A DNA stretch of 64,000 nt from Acinetobacter parvus DSM 16617 = CIP 108168 (GTDB lineage: Bacteria > Pseudomonadota > Gammaproteobacteria > Pseudomonadales > Moraxellaceae). The notes under the pieces were generated by a model. It saw only the letters and a program-made list of their open reading frames with translations. It was not told the origin of the DNA and made no database searches. The position numbers and the translations under genes were made by a program. The stretch covers positions 591,934 to 655,933 of the forward strand of contig NZ_KB849211.1 in the NCBI RefSeq assembly GCF_000368025.1, written 5' to 3'. Shown here one piece after another: positions 1 through 8,285 of this stretch (the stretch's first letter is position 1; each line of letters opens with the position of its first letter).

Positions 1-624
1 GATATGTCTTCTATGAAAGGTATGGATCATGATATGCCGATGAATAGCGCTACTGTTAAGGCGGCTTCAGACAAGAATGATAATACCGTATTTGGATGGG
101 CAAATGCTTCAACACCTGAAGGTAATAAAGCATTGCAATATAGTGATTTGCAATCGTTAGATCCTCAAAAAGACACTCGTGCAGCTGAACGTGAAATAGA
201 GATACGTCTTGGTGGAAACATGGAGCGTTATATTTGGACAATAAATGGTAAAAAATTTAATGAAGCCGACCCACTAGTGGTGAAGTATGGTGAACGTATT
301 CGCTTAAAATTTGTCAATGACAGTATGATGGCTCACCCAATGCACTTACATGGCATGTTTATGCAGCTTGAGAATGGTCAGGATCCAAGCAATATGCCAA
401 ACAAACATACGGTAATTGTTCCACCTGGGAAAACGATAACCACGCTACTCACAGCTGATGAGTTAGGTGAGTGGGCTATTCATTGCCACCTGCTTTACCA
501 TATGAGCGCAGGAATGATGAATAAACTAATTGTGGCCCAAGTAGACAAAGATAGTGTTTCAAAAAATATTGTTGCTCAGCCCCCAATAAGTGAGAAGGGA
601 GTAAATCCACATGCAAATCACTAA
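1..624 (+). CDS. copA: Copper resistance multicopper oxidase CopA, C-terminal part (5' end outside window)
   Basis: This is the C-terminal 207 codons of a periplasmic multicopper oxidase of the CopA/PcoA family, which oxidises Cu(I) and protects the periplasm from copper. The reading frame is open from base 1, so the gene begins upstream. Visible copper ligands are the HPMHLHGMF motif (near bases 336-362) and HCHLLYHMSAGMM (near 481-519), the conserved type-1/2/3 centre of the last cupredoxin domain. A Met-rich stretch at the start (MSSMKGMDHDMPM) is typical of CopA linkers. The stop overlaps the start of copB by 14 bases, so the two are translationally coupled. Identification is firm; only completeness is unknown. 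Confidence 0.93.
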   Translation, partial: DMSSMKGMDHDMPMNSATVKAASDKNDNTVFGWANASTPEGNKALQYSDLQSLDPQKDTRAAEREIEIRLGGNMERYIWTINGKKFNEADPLVVKYGERIRLKFVNDSMMAHPMHLHGMFMQLENGQDPSNMPNKHTVIVPPGKTITTLLTADELGEWAIHCHLLYHMSAGMMNKLIVAQVDKDSVSKNIVAQPPISEKGVNPHANH

Positions 625-1531
625 GAATTTCTTCTCAAAAACAGTCTTATCAATTGCATTAATAAGTGTATCAAACTTAACTTTTGCTAATAGCAGCACT
701 TCGGAACAAGAAAGTAATATTACAAATGGTATGAGAGTCTTATTACAGGAGTCTGGTGGCTTAAGATATACCCCCCAAGAATTGTATCCAGAATATTATT
801 CAATGGAAAATGCAAATGGGGGCGATAATATTATTTTGACCGCAAAAAAGAGATCAGCCCCATCTCATGATGATCATCTTAAAGAACATGGCGGACAAAT
901 TTATCAAGCAACAAAACTTGAAAATGCATGGATAGTTGATGAAGATGGTAAGGGTACACTAGGAACAAAGTTTGAAACTTTGATTGGGACAGATGAAAAT
1001 CGTATATTTATCGAAGCGAATCTAGCAAAGCAAGAAAGCAGTGATATTAATTATGATATATCTGCACTCTATAGTCGTAATGTAGCCCCATTTTGGGATG
1101 TGCAAACAGGTGTTCGATATAGTGAAGATAAAAATAACCCAAACAACAATCGGATTGATGGTGTTATCGGTATATTAGGATTAGCCCCTTATTTCTTTGA
1201 GACACAAGCATATCTTTATGGAGGAGAGAATAACTTTTGGGGAACAAGTTTTGAATTCGAACGTGATTTACTTTTAACTCAAAAACTTATTACTCAACCT
1301 TATATCGAAGCAGATATTGTACTCAATGATAATTCTGACTTTGCTTCTAAGACCGGCTTGTCTGAATTAAAGACTGGTATAAAAACCAGATATGAGATTA
1401 CTAAAAGGATTAGACCCTTTGTGGATGTTGCATATCAATATGAAAAAGGGTTGAAAGAGACAAGATTCCAACAAGCCACTGACTCAGAAAAAGGCTGGTT
1501 GTATGGTGCAGGTATCGAGTTTGTTTTTTGA
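611..1531 (+). CDS. copB: Copper resistance protein CopB (outer-membrane PcoB family)
   Basis: The product is a 306-residue outer-membrane copper-resistance protein of the CopB/PcoB family. It starts with a signal peptide (about residues 1-26, ending NLTFA). The mature region alternates short beta-strand-like segments and ends with F (GIEFVF), as expected for an outer-membrane beta-barrel. A GGAG ribosome site lies 9 bases before the ATG, which sits inside the end of copA. The usual Met/His-rich N-terminal segment of larger CopB proteins is short here (HDDHLKEHGGQIYQ). The left end of an IS256-family remnant begins at the stop codon, so the insertion abuts the gene and may have removed the original downstream part of the operon. 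Confidence 0.9.
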   Translation: MQITKNFFSKTVLSIALISVSNLTFANSSTSEQESNITNGMRVLLQESGGLRYTPQELYPEYYSMENANGGDNIILTAKKRSAPSHDDHLKEHGGQIYQATKLENAWIVDEDGKGTLGTKFETLIGTDENRIFIEANLAKQESSDINYDISALYSRNVAPFWDVQTGVRYSEDKNNPNNNRIDGVIGILGLAPYFFETQAYLYGGENNFWGTSFEFERDLLLTQKLITQPYIEADIVLNDNSDFASKTGLSELKTGIKTRYEITKRIRPFVDVAYQYEKGLKETRFQQATDSEKGWLYGAGIEFVF

Positions 1532-2212
1532 GACTGTAAATAAAACTGTGTAAACGCTTAAACTATCCCTCAACGCTGTTGGGGGCAACACAGGTGTTTA
1601 CCATGAAAGATGAAGCAATGCTGGCATTGGCAAAAGAATTTGCCAAGAACTTAAAAACAGAAGCTGACCTGAATAATTTCAGTAAAGCTCTAAAGAAACT
1701 CACCGTTGAAACTGCACTCAATGCTGAACTGACAGAACATTTAGGCTATGAGAAGAATAGCCCTCGTATAGGCAAAAATACACGTAATGGCTATACAACC
1801 AAACGGCTATTTACTGATGATGGTGAATTTGAACTAGACACGCCTAGAGATCGTGATGGCACTTTTGAGCCCCAGCTGATCAAGAAGATGAGAAGCAGCG
1901 CTTCGCAAGGCGTATCACACAAATGGATAGCCAAATCCTATCCCTATACGCCAAAGGCATGACGACACGAGATATTGTTGCCACATTCAAGGAAATGTAC
2001 GATGCGGACGTCTCTCCAACGCTTATTTCCAAAGTGACGGATGCAGTTAAAGAACAAGTAATAGAATGGCAAAATCGACCATTGGATGCCCTTTATCCTA
2101 TTGTCTATATGGATTGTATCGTCGTGAAAGTGCGTCAAGATAGTACGATTATTAACAAAGCGGTGTATCTAGCATTAGGTGTCAATACAGACGGACAGAA
2201 AGACTTATTAGG
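1530..2212 (+). mobile_element. IS256-family insertion sequence remnant (left end and half of transposase)
   Basis: The segment starts with an imperfect terminal-repeat-like sequence (GAGACTGTAAATAAAACTGT) directly at the copB stop and runs into an IS256-family transposase. It is cut at 2213 by an IS630-family element. The bases beyond that element (3295 on) do not continue the IS256 reading frame, so the right half is absent rather than merely displaced. The element cannot move on its own. Confidence 0.8.
1603..2212 (+). pseudogene. IS256-family transposase, frameshifted and truncated
   Basis: The N-terminal half of a mutator-type (IS256) transposase lies in two frames: first KDEAMLALAKEF through FEPQLIKK, then ITQMDSQILSLYAKGMT through VNTDGQKDLLG. 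Restoring one A in AAGAAGATGAG near 1884-1890 joins the frames as KKNEKQRFARRITQMDSQ, so a single-base deletion explains the break. The retained frame ends about residue 203 of the roughly 400 usual for the family. The first catalytic Asp region (YPIVYMDCIVVKV) is present, but the other catalytic residues are lost to the IS630 insertion. A first in-frame TTG at 1579 is an alternative start; ATG at 1603 is preferred. Confidence 0.85.
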
Positions 2213-3294
2213 TAAGTTTACAAAAACAACTAAACATGCGAAAAGACATTTTTGGTTAAACGATGTTTGCACATGCCACGGATTGTTACCGTCCCACTCA
2301 GCTTAGAACAGCGTGCACAACTAATTCTCTTGACCAAGCATGCAGCACATTGGCGTGAAAGACAACGTGCCCAAACCATTCTCTGGCTTTCCGAAGGTAA
2401 AACTGTTGCCGAAGTTGCTGCGTTACAAGAGCGTATCCCAGAAACCATAAGGCTACAACGCCGACATTGGGAGCTACATCAGTTTGAATCGATTCAAGAA
2501 GGCCATCGCTCAGGCCGTCCCAATACACTGACCTCAAACTATCAGGCTCAAATCTTAGAGTGGGTCAACACAAGCCCACTCAATGCAGAACAAATCCGAG
2601 TCAAACTGCATGAAAAACACGGTGTATCCGTGTCTGTTGAAACTCTTCGCAAGTTTTTGCGAGATTCAGGCATGGTCTTCAAACGCACCCGCCACAGCTT
2701 GAAAAAAAAGAGACCCGACCGCATTTGGACAAGCGCAACAGCAGATTGAAGCATTACGTGAGCAAGCGGCACGTGGTGAAATTGTATTGGGCTATGTGGA
2801 CGAAACAGGATTTTCGGCTACGCCAGATAACCGTTATGCATGGACAAAGATAGGCGATGTTCATGCGGTTGATGCTGTAAGACTAAAGCGAGTTAATGTG
2901 ATGGGTTGTCTGCTGTCAACGGGTCATCTGATCACCAGTTGCCTACAGGAGTCCGTTAACAGTCGCTGGTTTTATGCCTATTTGATGGGTGTAGCAGCAC
3001 AGGTGAAACGCAGCTATCAAGTTCCTTTGGTGTTGATTGTTGACAATGCCTCGATTCATCGCAGCAAACAGATGGTAGATTGGCGCAAGCTTCTTGTACA
3101 AGAGTATTCAACGACTTTGTATTTTCTACCTGCGTATAGTCCTGAGCTGAATAGAATTGAGATGGTTTGGAAGCAGATGAAGTATAACTGGCGGGATTTT
3201 AAGGTGATGAAGGCAGATCAAATAGAGCGTTGGGTTGGGCAGATTTCAAAGGGTTTTGGTAATGAATACATGTTTACTTTTTAGTTGATACTTA
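2213..3294 (+). mobile_element. IS630-family insertion sequence, complete, with TA target duplication
   Basis: A 1,082-bp element with TA at both outer edges (2213-2214 and 3293-3294), the target duplication expected for IS630/Tc1-mariner elements. The terminal inverted repeats match at 19 of 26 positions and end in an identical 8-bp block, TAAACATG (2231-2238 and its complement near 3269-3276). It carries one transposase in two overlapping frames. It was inserted into the IS256-family transposase, so it is the younger of the two. Confidence 0.85.
2273..3284 (+). CDS. IS630-family transposase, two frames joined at an A8 run
   Basis: This is a DDE transposase of the IS630 family. The N-terminal frame (2273-2749) carries paired helix-turn-helix domains: PLSLEQRAQLILLTKHA, then the HRSGRPN linker and TSPLNAEQIRVKLHEKHG. 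The C-terminal frame carries the catalytic triad: YVDETGF (first D), IVDNASIH (second D) and SPELNRIE (E). The frames join at a run of eight A at 2702-2709; a shift there reads on as RDPTAFGQAQQQIEALREQ into GYVDETGF. That is either a slippage site making full-length protein or an inactivating indel, and sequence alone does not decide. An in-frame TTG at 2252 is an alternative start. Confidence 0.8.
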
Positions 3295-3466
3295 AGCAGT
3301 CGATGTTGTTATTACCAACAACAAACAAAAGATTATTAACTGATATAATAAAAAAAATAAGTCTTTTTTTTGATTTTTTAAACATATCTCATCTTTTATT
3401 TTATTAATTTGATAATCTTCATTTTAAGAGTTTATCTTTTCAACCTATACAAATGGAGAAAATCTA
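3295..3466. other. AT-rich stretch between IS630 and the AlpA-like pseudogene
   Basis: About 170 bases, very AT-rich, with long A and T runs and no ORF. It is the leader of the small gene that follows; a possible weak ribosome site (GGAG) is at 3454-3457. It does not continue the IS256 sequence, so it marks the right-hand edge of a rearrangement. Confidence 0.5.
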
Positions 3467-3776
3467 ATGATTAAATCTATAGACCTTACAAATACAGAGC
3501 GACGTGTATCGACTGCTGAATTTGCATTAAGAATGAATATATCTGAAAAAGAACTATATGATCGAATTATAGTCAAATCATTATAAAACCAATACAACTC
3601 AGTCGATGAATTATTTAGAGTTTTTTTCGAATCCTGTATGGATAATAAAGTAGTTTGACTATAAAACTGGTCGCGTGAAAAGACCGATAAAGGATGGACG
3701 TAAAAACTTCTGGCTTAATAGCTATGTCCTTACCTGTATTCTAAATGAGGAAAACTCCATTCTTACGTCAAAATGA
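3467..3776 (+). pseudogene. AlpA-like small helix-turn-helix gene split by a MITE
   Basis: Two coding pieces flank a 92-bp insertion plus a duplicated TA. Removing them restores an uninterrupted 71-codon frame that runs STAEFALRMNISEKELYDRI, KTGRVKRPIKDGRKNFWL, NSYVL and so on to a TGA at 3774-3776. The pattern (Ser-Thr-x-Glu-Phe, short helix-turn-helix, then a basic Gly-Arg-Lys wing) resembles AlpA/excisionase-type DNA-binding proteins of integrated elements; that family call is by eye. As it stands, translation from ATG 3467 would stop at 3584-3586 after 39 residues. It sits next to a terminator hairpin and is the last sign of an older mobile segment before groEL. Confidence 0.7.
3568..3663. 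repeat. 96-bp MITE-like repeat, copy 1 (inserted in the AlpA-like gene)
   Basis: Bounded by perfect 10-bp inverted ends, TATAGTCAAA and TTTGACTATA, whose outer TA dinucleotides are the target duplication. The host reading frame closes exactly when one TA and the 92-bp core are removed. A second copy at 58965-59060 differs at only 2 of 96 positions. It has no coding capacity, so it must be moved by a transposase encoded elsewhere. TA target choice suggests an IS630/Tc1-like enzyme, though its ends do not match the IS630 element at 2213-3294. Confidence 0.85.
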
Positions 3777-3796
3777 AATAGATGTTGCTCTAAGTC

Positions 3797-3828
3797 AAAA
3801 ACGCCTGATTTTTCTCAGGCGTTTTTTT
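3797..3828 (+). terminator. Rho-independent terminator after the AlpA-like gene
   Basis: Stem ACGCCTGA / TCAGGCGT with a short T-rich loop, flanked by A5 and T7, 20 bases beyond the pseudogene stop. Confidence 0.8.
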
Positions 3829-3911
3829 CAATATTTTCATTCATTCATTCAAGAGTTAAATTCTTATCTAATAAGATCTCTTCTTTTTTAAGAGATTAAA
3901 GATCTATAATT

Positions 3912-3945
3912 AAAAAGGTCACAAATAAAATTTGTGACCTTTTTT
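3912..3945 (-). terminator. Terminator downstream of groEL (symmetrical)
   Basis: Stem AAAAAGGTCACAAA / TTTGTGACCTTTTT with a tiny loop. It lies about 100 bases past the groEL stop on the minus strand. The A and T runs at both ends would let it work in either direction. Confidence 0.8.
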
Positions 3946-4041
3946 GTAACAAACTCATATGTGAGTAACACTATGAGTAAGCTAAATTCTGATATAATAA
4001 ATTATTTTAAATTACAACAATTTAATATATCAGTGAGCAGT

Positions 4042-5676
4042 TTACATCATTCCGCCCATACCACCCATTCCGCCCATATCTGGAGCAGCTGGTTTATCTT
4101 CTGGGATATCAGTAATCATTGCCTCAGTTGTCAACATTAAACCAGCAACAGAAGCAGCATGTTCTAGTGCAGAACGAGTTACTTTAGCTGGGTCAAGGAT
4201 ACCCATTTCCAGCATATCGCCATATTCACCAGTTGCGGCGTTATAACCAAAGTTACCCTCACCCGCTTTAACAGCGTTGATTACAACAGATGGCTCATCA
4301 CCCGCATTGGCAACGATCTGACGAAGTGGCGCTTCAATCGCACGGCGTAAAATATTGATCCCTGCTGTTTGGTCTTCATTCGCGCCTTTTAGGCCATCTA
4401 ATGCATTAACCGCACGTACCAGTGCAACACCACCACCTGCTACAACACCTTCTTCAACTGCTGCACGAGTTGCATGAAGTGCATCGTCAACACGATCTTT
4501 CTTCTCTTTCATTTCAACTTCAGTTGCTGCACCAATTTTGATAACTGCAACACCGCCAGCTAATTTAGCAACGCGTTCTTGAAGTTTTTCTTTGTCATAT
4601 TCAGAAGTAGACTCTTCGATTTGCGCACGGATTTGCTGTACACGCTCAGCGATTTGCTCAGCATTACCCGCACCATCAACAATCACTGTATTTTCTTTAG
4701 AGACTGTAACTTTGTGCGCACTACCCAAATGCTCTAGTGATGTTTGCTCCAAAGACATACCCACTTCTTCAGAAATAACAGTTGCGCCAGTCAAGATCGC
4801 GATGTCTTGAAGCATTGCTTTACGACGATCACCAAAACCAGGTGCTTTAACCGCACATACTTTGATAATACCGCGCATGTTGTTCACAACAAGTGTTGCA
4901 AGCGCTTCACCTTCAACATCTTCAGCGATGATAAGAAGTGGTTTACCTGTTTTAGCAACCGCTTCCAATACCGTGATCAATTCACGGATATTGCTGATTT
5001 TTTTATCAACAAGCAGGATGAACGGATTTTCAAGTTCAGCAGTTAAAGTATCTTGCTTGTTCGCGAAGTATGGAGAGATATAACCACGGTCGAACTGCAT
5101 ACCTTCTACAACGTCTAAAGCGTCTTCGAAGCCAGAACCTTCTTCTACAGTGATCACACCTTCTTTACCCACTTTTTCCATTGCTTGCGCAATCAATTTA
5201 CCCACAGTGGTGTCAGAGTTTGCAGAGATTGAACCCACTTGTTCAATTGCTTTGAAATCATCAGCAGGTTTTGCATTGGTACGGATGTTTTCAACCACAG
5301 TTCTCACTGCGATGTCGATACCACGTTTCAAATCCATTGGGTTCATACCAGCAGTTACTGACTTGATCCCTTCATTTAAAATTGCTTGTGCAAGTACAGT
5401 TGCAGTTGTTGTACCGTCACCCGCGATGTCGTTGGTTTTAGAAGAAACTTCACGAACAAGTTGAGCACCCATGTTTTCAAACTTGTCTTTTAATGAAATT
5501 TCTTTCGCAACAGTAACACCATCTTTAGTGATGTGTGGTGCGCCAAAAGAACGGTCAATGACAACGTTACGGCCTTTAGGACCTAAAGTTACTTTTACCG
5601 CATCTGCAAGAACGTTTACGCCTGCAATCATTTTTGAGCGAGCTGAATCACCAAATTTTACGTCTTTAGCTGACAT
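4042..5676 (-). CDS. groEL: 60-kDa chaperonin GroEL
   Basis: A 544-residue chaperonin that forms the double-ring folding chamber with GroES and ATP in the cytoplasm. Hallmarks are the N-terminal AAKDVKFG-type start (SAKDVKFGDSARSKM), the ATP-binding DGVTVAKEI and AGDGTTTATVLA segments (about residues 50-95), the LEHAASVAGLMLTTEA signature near the C-terminus, and the Gly-Met tail GGMGGMGGMM. The length is standard. It follows groES by 59 bases with no terminator between them, so the pair is one heat-shock operon driven from the sigma32-like promoter at 6111-6137. Confidence 0.98.
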   Translation of the reverse strand: MSAKDVKFGDSARSKMIAGVNVLADAVKVTLGPKGRNVVIDRSFGAPHITKDGVTVAKEISLKDKFENMGAQLVREVSSKTNDIAGDGTTTATVLAQAILNEGIKSVTAGMNPMDLKRGIDIAVRTVVENIRTNAKPADDFKAIEQVGSISANSDTTVGKLIAQAMEKVGKEGVITVEEGSGFEDALDVVEGMQFDRGYISPYFANKQDTLTAELENPFILLVDKKISNIRELITVLEAVAKTGKPLLIIAEDVEGEALATLVVNNMRGIIKVCAVKAPGFGDRRKAMLQDIAILTGATVISEEVGMSLEQTSLEHLGSAHKVTVSKENTVIVDGAGNAEQIAERVQQIRAQIEESTSEYDKEKLQERVAKLAGGVAVIKIGAATEVEMKEKKDRVDDALHATRAAVEEGVVAGGGVALVRAVNALDGLKGANEDQTAGINILRRAIEAPLRQIVANAGDEPSVVINAVKAGEGNFGYNAATGEYGDMLEMGILDPAKVTRSALEHAASVAGLMLTTEAMITDIPEDKPAAPDMGGMGGMGGMM

Positions 5677-5735
5677 ATTAAACTCCGAATCTTTTTAAAT
5701 ACTTAATGTGATAATAAATGTGAGTTATGTGTCGA

Positions 5736-6026
5736 TTAGGCTTCAAGCACAGCCAAGATATCTGACTCTTTCATAATCAAGAGTTCTTCACCGTTTACTT
5801 TTACAGTTGTTCCCGCATAAGTACCAAACAATACTTTGTCTCCAACTTTAACATCCAAAGCACGTACACCATTGTCAGTGATCTGACCATTGCCCACTGC
5901 AATCACCTCACCCTGAGATGGTTTTTCAGCAGCAGAACCTGGAAGTAAAATACCGCCAGCAGTTTTGGTTTCTTCTTCTACACGACGAATCACAACACGA
6001 TCATGTAATGGACGAATGTTGCTCAT
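5736..6026 (-). CDS. groES: 10-kDa co-chaperonin GroES
   Basis: A 96-residue co-chaperonin that caps GroEL. The start [15 protein letters not shown], the mobile-loop segment [20 protein letters not shown] (about residues 19-38) and the C-terminal ESDILAVLE are all typical. An in-frame extension to 6218 exists, but the ATG at 6026 gives the family's standard length and sits after GGAG (in TGATGGAGTTAATT), so it is the start. It is the first gene of the groES-groEL operon. Confidence 0.97.
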
Positions 6027-6110
6027 AATTAACTCCATCAGACTTAGTCTTTTTTGATAAATTGTTATGACAAGACAAAAGCGCCATAACAAAATTTGAT
6101 ATGACACTTT

Positions 6111-6137
6111 TGTGGGGTTAAAAAAAATGGCTTCAAG
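6111..6137 (-). promoter_or_regulatory. Sigma32-type heat-shock promoter of groES-groEL
   Basis: On the minus strand CTTGAAG (6137-6131) and CCCCACA (6117-6111) are separated by exactly 13 bases, close to the sigma32 consensus CTTGAAA-N13-CCCCATNT. It lies about 85 bases before the groES ATG, which leaves a short leader. Confidence 0.75.
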
Positions 6138-6214
6138 GGGTAAAAGAAAAAAAATTCTATTTCTAGATGTTTTTTTCAACACAATCACATGATCTTGCCG
6201 AATTAAGCAGCATT

Positions 6215-6970
6215 TCATGATCGAAGAAAGATTTTCTGTTTTTCATCAAACCAATAATGCTCAATCTTGCCATTCCCTAAAATAACATTAAAACCATTGG
6301 TTGAGTCATGGTGTAAACGGCTCGAAATTGCAGTGCCTGCATGAATGTCATAGATGGGATGATTGACATTCAAATGATAAATCTTTGTAAGGTCATATAC
6401 TGCTGTTTGATGTAAATGCCCATGCAACAAGCCAAACAGTCCCGTTTCGCCCCAGCGTTCCAAAGCAATCTTTCCTAAAACAGGGCAATCCTTATCATCA
6501 TGCTGATCAGGAGATATATAGAAAGGCTGATGAAAAACCACCAGCTTTATTTTATTTGAGGGTGAATTGTTTAACTTTTCATAGGTTTCATGAATTTGTT
6601 CCAGGGAAATATGTCCTCGCGTATGGTAACGCCGCCGAATACTGTTTACCCCCACAATATAAAAATGCTCAGTTTCCAGCGTTGTTTCCAGGCGACCAAA
6701 AAATGCCTGATACAATACAAAAGGGGAAAAAAATCGGTTCCAGACCTGATACAGGGGGATATCATGATTTCCTGGCACCACCAAATAAGGCAATGACAGG
6801 GAATCCAGAAATTGTCGGCAGGCATAGAACTGCTTAAAGCGGGCACGCTGGGTTAAATCTCCACTCACCACAATGACCTCAGGACGATGCTGTTGGCAAA
6901 ACTGCTGTATGGCCTGAATACATACTTCTCTTTCAGTACCAAAGTGTAAATCAGACAGGTGCAACAGCAT
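6215..6970 (-). CDS. Calcineurin-like metallophosphoesterase
   Basis: A 251-residue cytosolic metallophosphoesterase with the full set of two-metal motifs: DLHFG (residues 7-11), [10 protein letters not shown] (about 36-45), VPGNHDIP (about 67-74) and [13 protein letters not shown] near residue 190. The fold resembles Icc/CpdA cyclic-nucleotide phosphodiesterases, but the substrate cannot be read from sequence. Its start overlaps the end of the upstream lipid-kinase-like gene by 20 bases, so the two are co-transcribed and probably coupled. Phospholipid head-group or nucleotide hydrolysis are possibilities only. Confidence 0.85.
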
Positions 6971-7889
6971 TTGGCACCATTACTTTCAAGGCAGATTTTT
7001 CAACTGCGAATTTTAGCGGTGTCTGCATTTCCATCAGTTCTCCATCCACCGCCACAGTGAGCTTTTTCTTTTTACACTCCACCTGAATCTGTTCAGCACA
7101 GAATGAATAAACATCAGAAGCCTGATCAATTTTCCCCTGAATCAGTGTCCATAACATTTTCAGCAAGCTTAGCCGATCACTTTTAGCCACCACCACCCCT
7201 GCCAGCTTTCCATTGGCTGCACATTCTGCAATCCTCATCTTCATGTCGCTGAGTTGAAGCTGGTTATTGCCAAAGAAAACCAGCGGCGTAGCAACAGAAT
7301 ATTTTTGGCCATCCACAGTGACCGCCAGTTTTAATAATTTATGCTCACGTAACAGTACATCCAAACCCGATGTATAGGCATTCAGGGGGAAACGGCCAAA
7401 ACGCTGGTTATATAATTCACGTTTTTTTATAAATAAAGGATATAAACCCAGACTGGCATTATTCAGGTAAATCTGGTCATTCAGGGTGGCAACATGAACC
7501 TTATGTTCAATGCCTGTGGCAATCACCTCCGCAGCCAGCCCCAGATCAATGGGGATATTCAGGGCGCGGGCAACATAATTAAATGTCCCTAATGGCATGA
7601 TTCCCATTGGAATATCGGTATGCATCAATTTTTTGGCAACCGCATTCAAGGTTCCATCCCCTCCTGCCGCCACCACAACACCACGCGAATCGGCATGCTG
7701 ATGTCTGGAGAGTACCGATGTCATCATTTCATCAAAATTAACCCGCTGATTTAACTCAAAAACTTGGATTTCAAACCCATATTGTGTCCAGAACGTCATG
7801 AGACGTTCATATTGCTCATCTTGTTGTGCTGCATGAAAACCTGATTTTTGATTATAAATGAGGGATAAAGGCCGTAAATTTTGACTCAT
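6951..7889 (-). CDS. Diacylglycerol-kinase / YegS-like lipid kinase family protein
   Basis: A 312-residue protein with the DAGK catalytic signature GGDGTLNAVAKKL (nucleotide-binding, about residues 75-87), followed by PLGTFNYVARALNIP, as in YegS/DagK-type lipid kinases. The N-terminal PLSLIYNQKSG matches the family's NPxSG start motif. An in-frame TTG at 7916 would add nine residues; the ATG at 7889, with AGG about 10 bases upstream, is preferred. It probably phosphorylates a membrane lipid such as diacylglycerol or phosphatidylglycerol; the exact substrate is not shown. It is the first gene of a two-gene unit with the metallophosphoesterase. Confidence 0.8.
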   Translation of the reverse strand: MSQNLRPLSLIYNQKSGFHAAQQDEQYERLMTFWTQYGFEIQVFELNQRVNFDEMMTSVLSRHQHADSRGVVVAAGGDGTLNAVAKKLMHTDIPMGIMPLGTFNYVARALNIPIDLGLAAEVIATGIEHKVHVATLNDQIYLNNASLGLYPLFIKKRELYNQRFGRFPLNAYTSGLDVLLREHKLLKLAVTVDGQKYSVATPLVFFGNNQLQLSDMKMRIAECAANGKLAGVVVAKSDRLSLLKMLWTLIQGKIDQASDVYSFCAEQIQVECKKKKLTVAVDGELMEMQTPLKFAVEKSALKVMVPNAVAPV

Positions 7890-8285
7890 ACAACTTAACC
7901 TGAATAAAGTTAACAATCTTATTTTTGTTTACAAAATCAACAAATAAAAGCTTCTTTATGTAAATTTTGAGTGAGCATCATTCATATAACCAATAATAAT
8001 TCTCAAAAAATCACAATATTTTAAGATATTGTTTTCCAATATAATTTTAAATAAAAATAACACATATAAAAAATCAAAATAATGAATAGAAAAATGATCA
8101 AACCAATTAAAAACAACTACCTATCTATAAATATACATGCTTGCATTAACCGATTCTGACATTCTTTAGTCTTATTTTTTTTATGATTTTATGCTTTAAT
8201 ACAGCCACTTTTTTTACTTCATCTATCTTACTGTCATCCAGTAAATGGAACTTGTACGTTGTACACACTTTAAAAAGGCATCACC
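7890..8285. other. AT-rich divergent intergenic region upstream of pckG
   Basis: About 400 bases carrying the promoters of the minus-strand lipid-kinase gene and of pckG. It is extremely A/T-rich with no ORF or RNA gene that I can support. I see no promoter clear enough to place. Confidence 0.4.

Noticed and set aside
3934..4140. Plus-strand 68-codon frame at the groEL 3' end
   Set aside because: Starts within the terminator hairpin and reads antisense to groEL.
4592..5698. Several plus-strand frames opposite groEL
   Set aside because: They mirror the strongly conserved groEL codons on the other strand and have no ribosome sites or domains.
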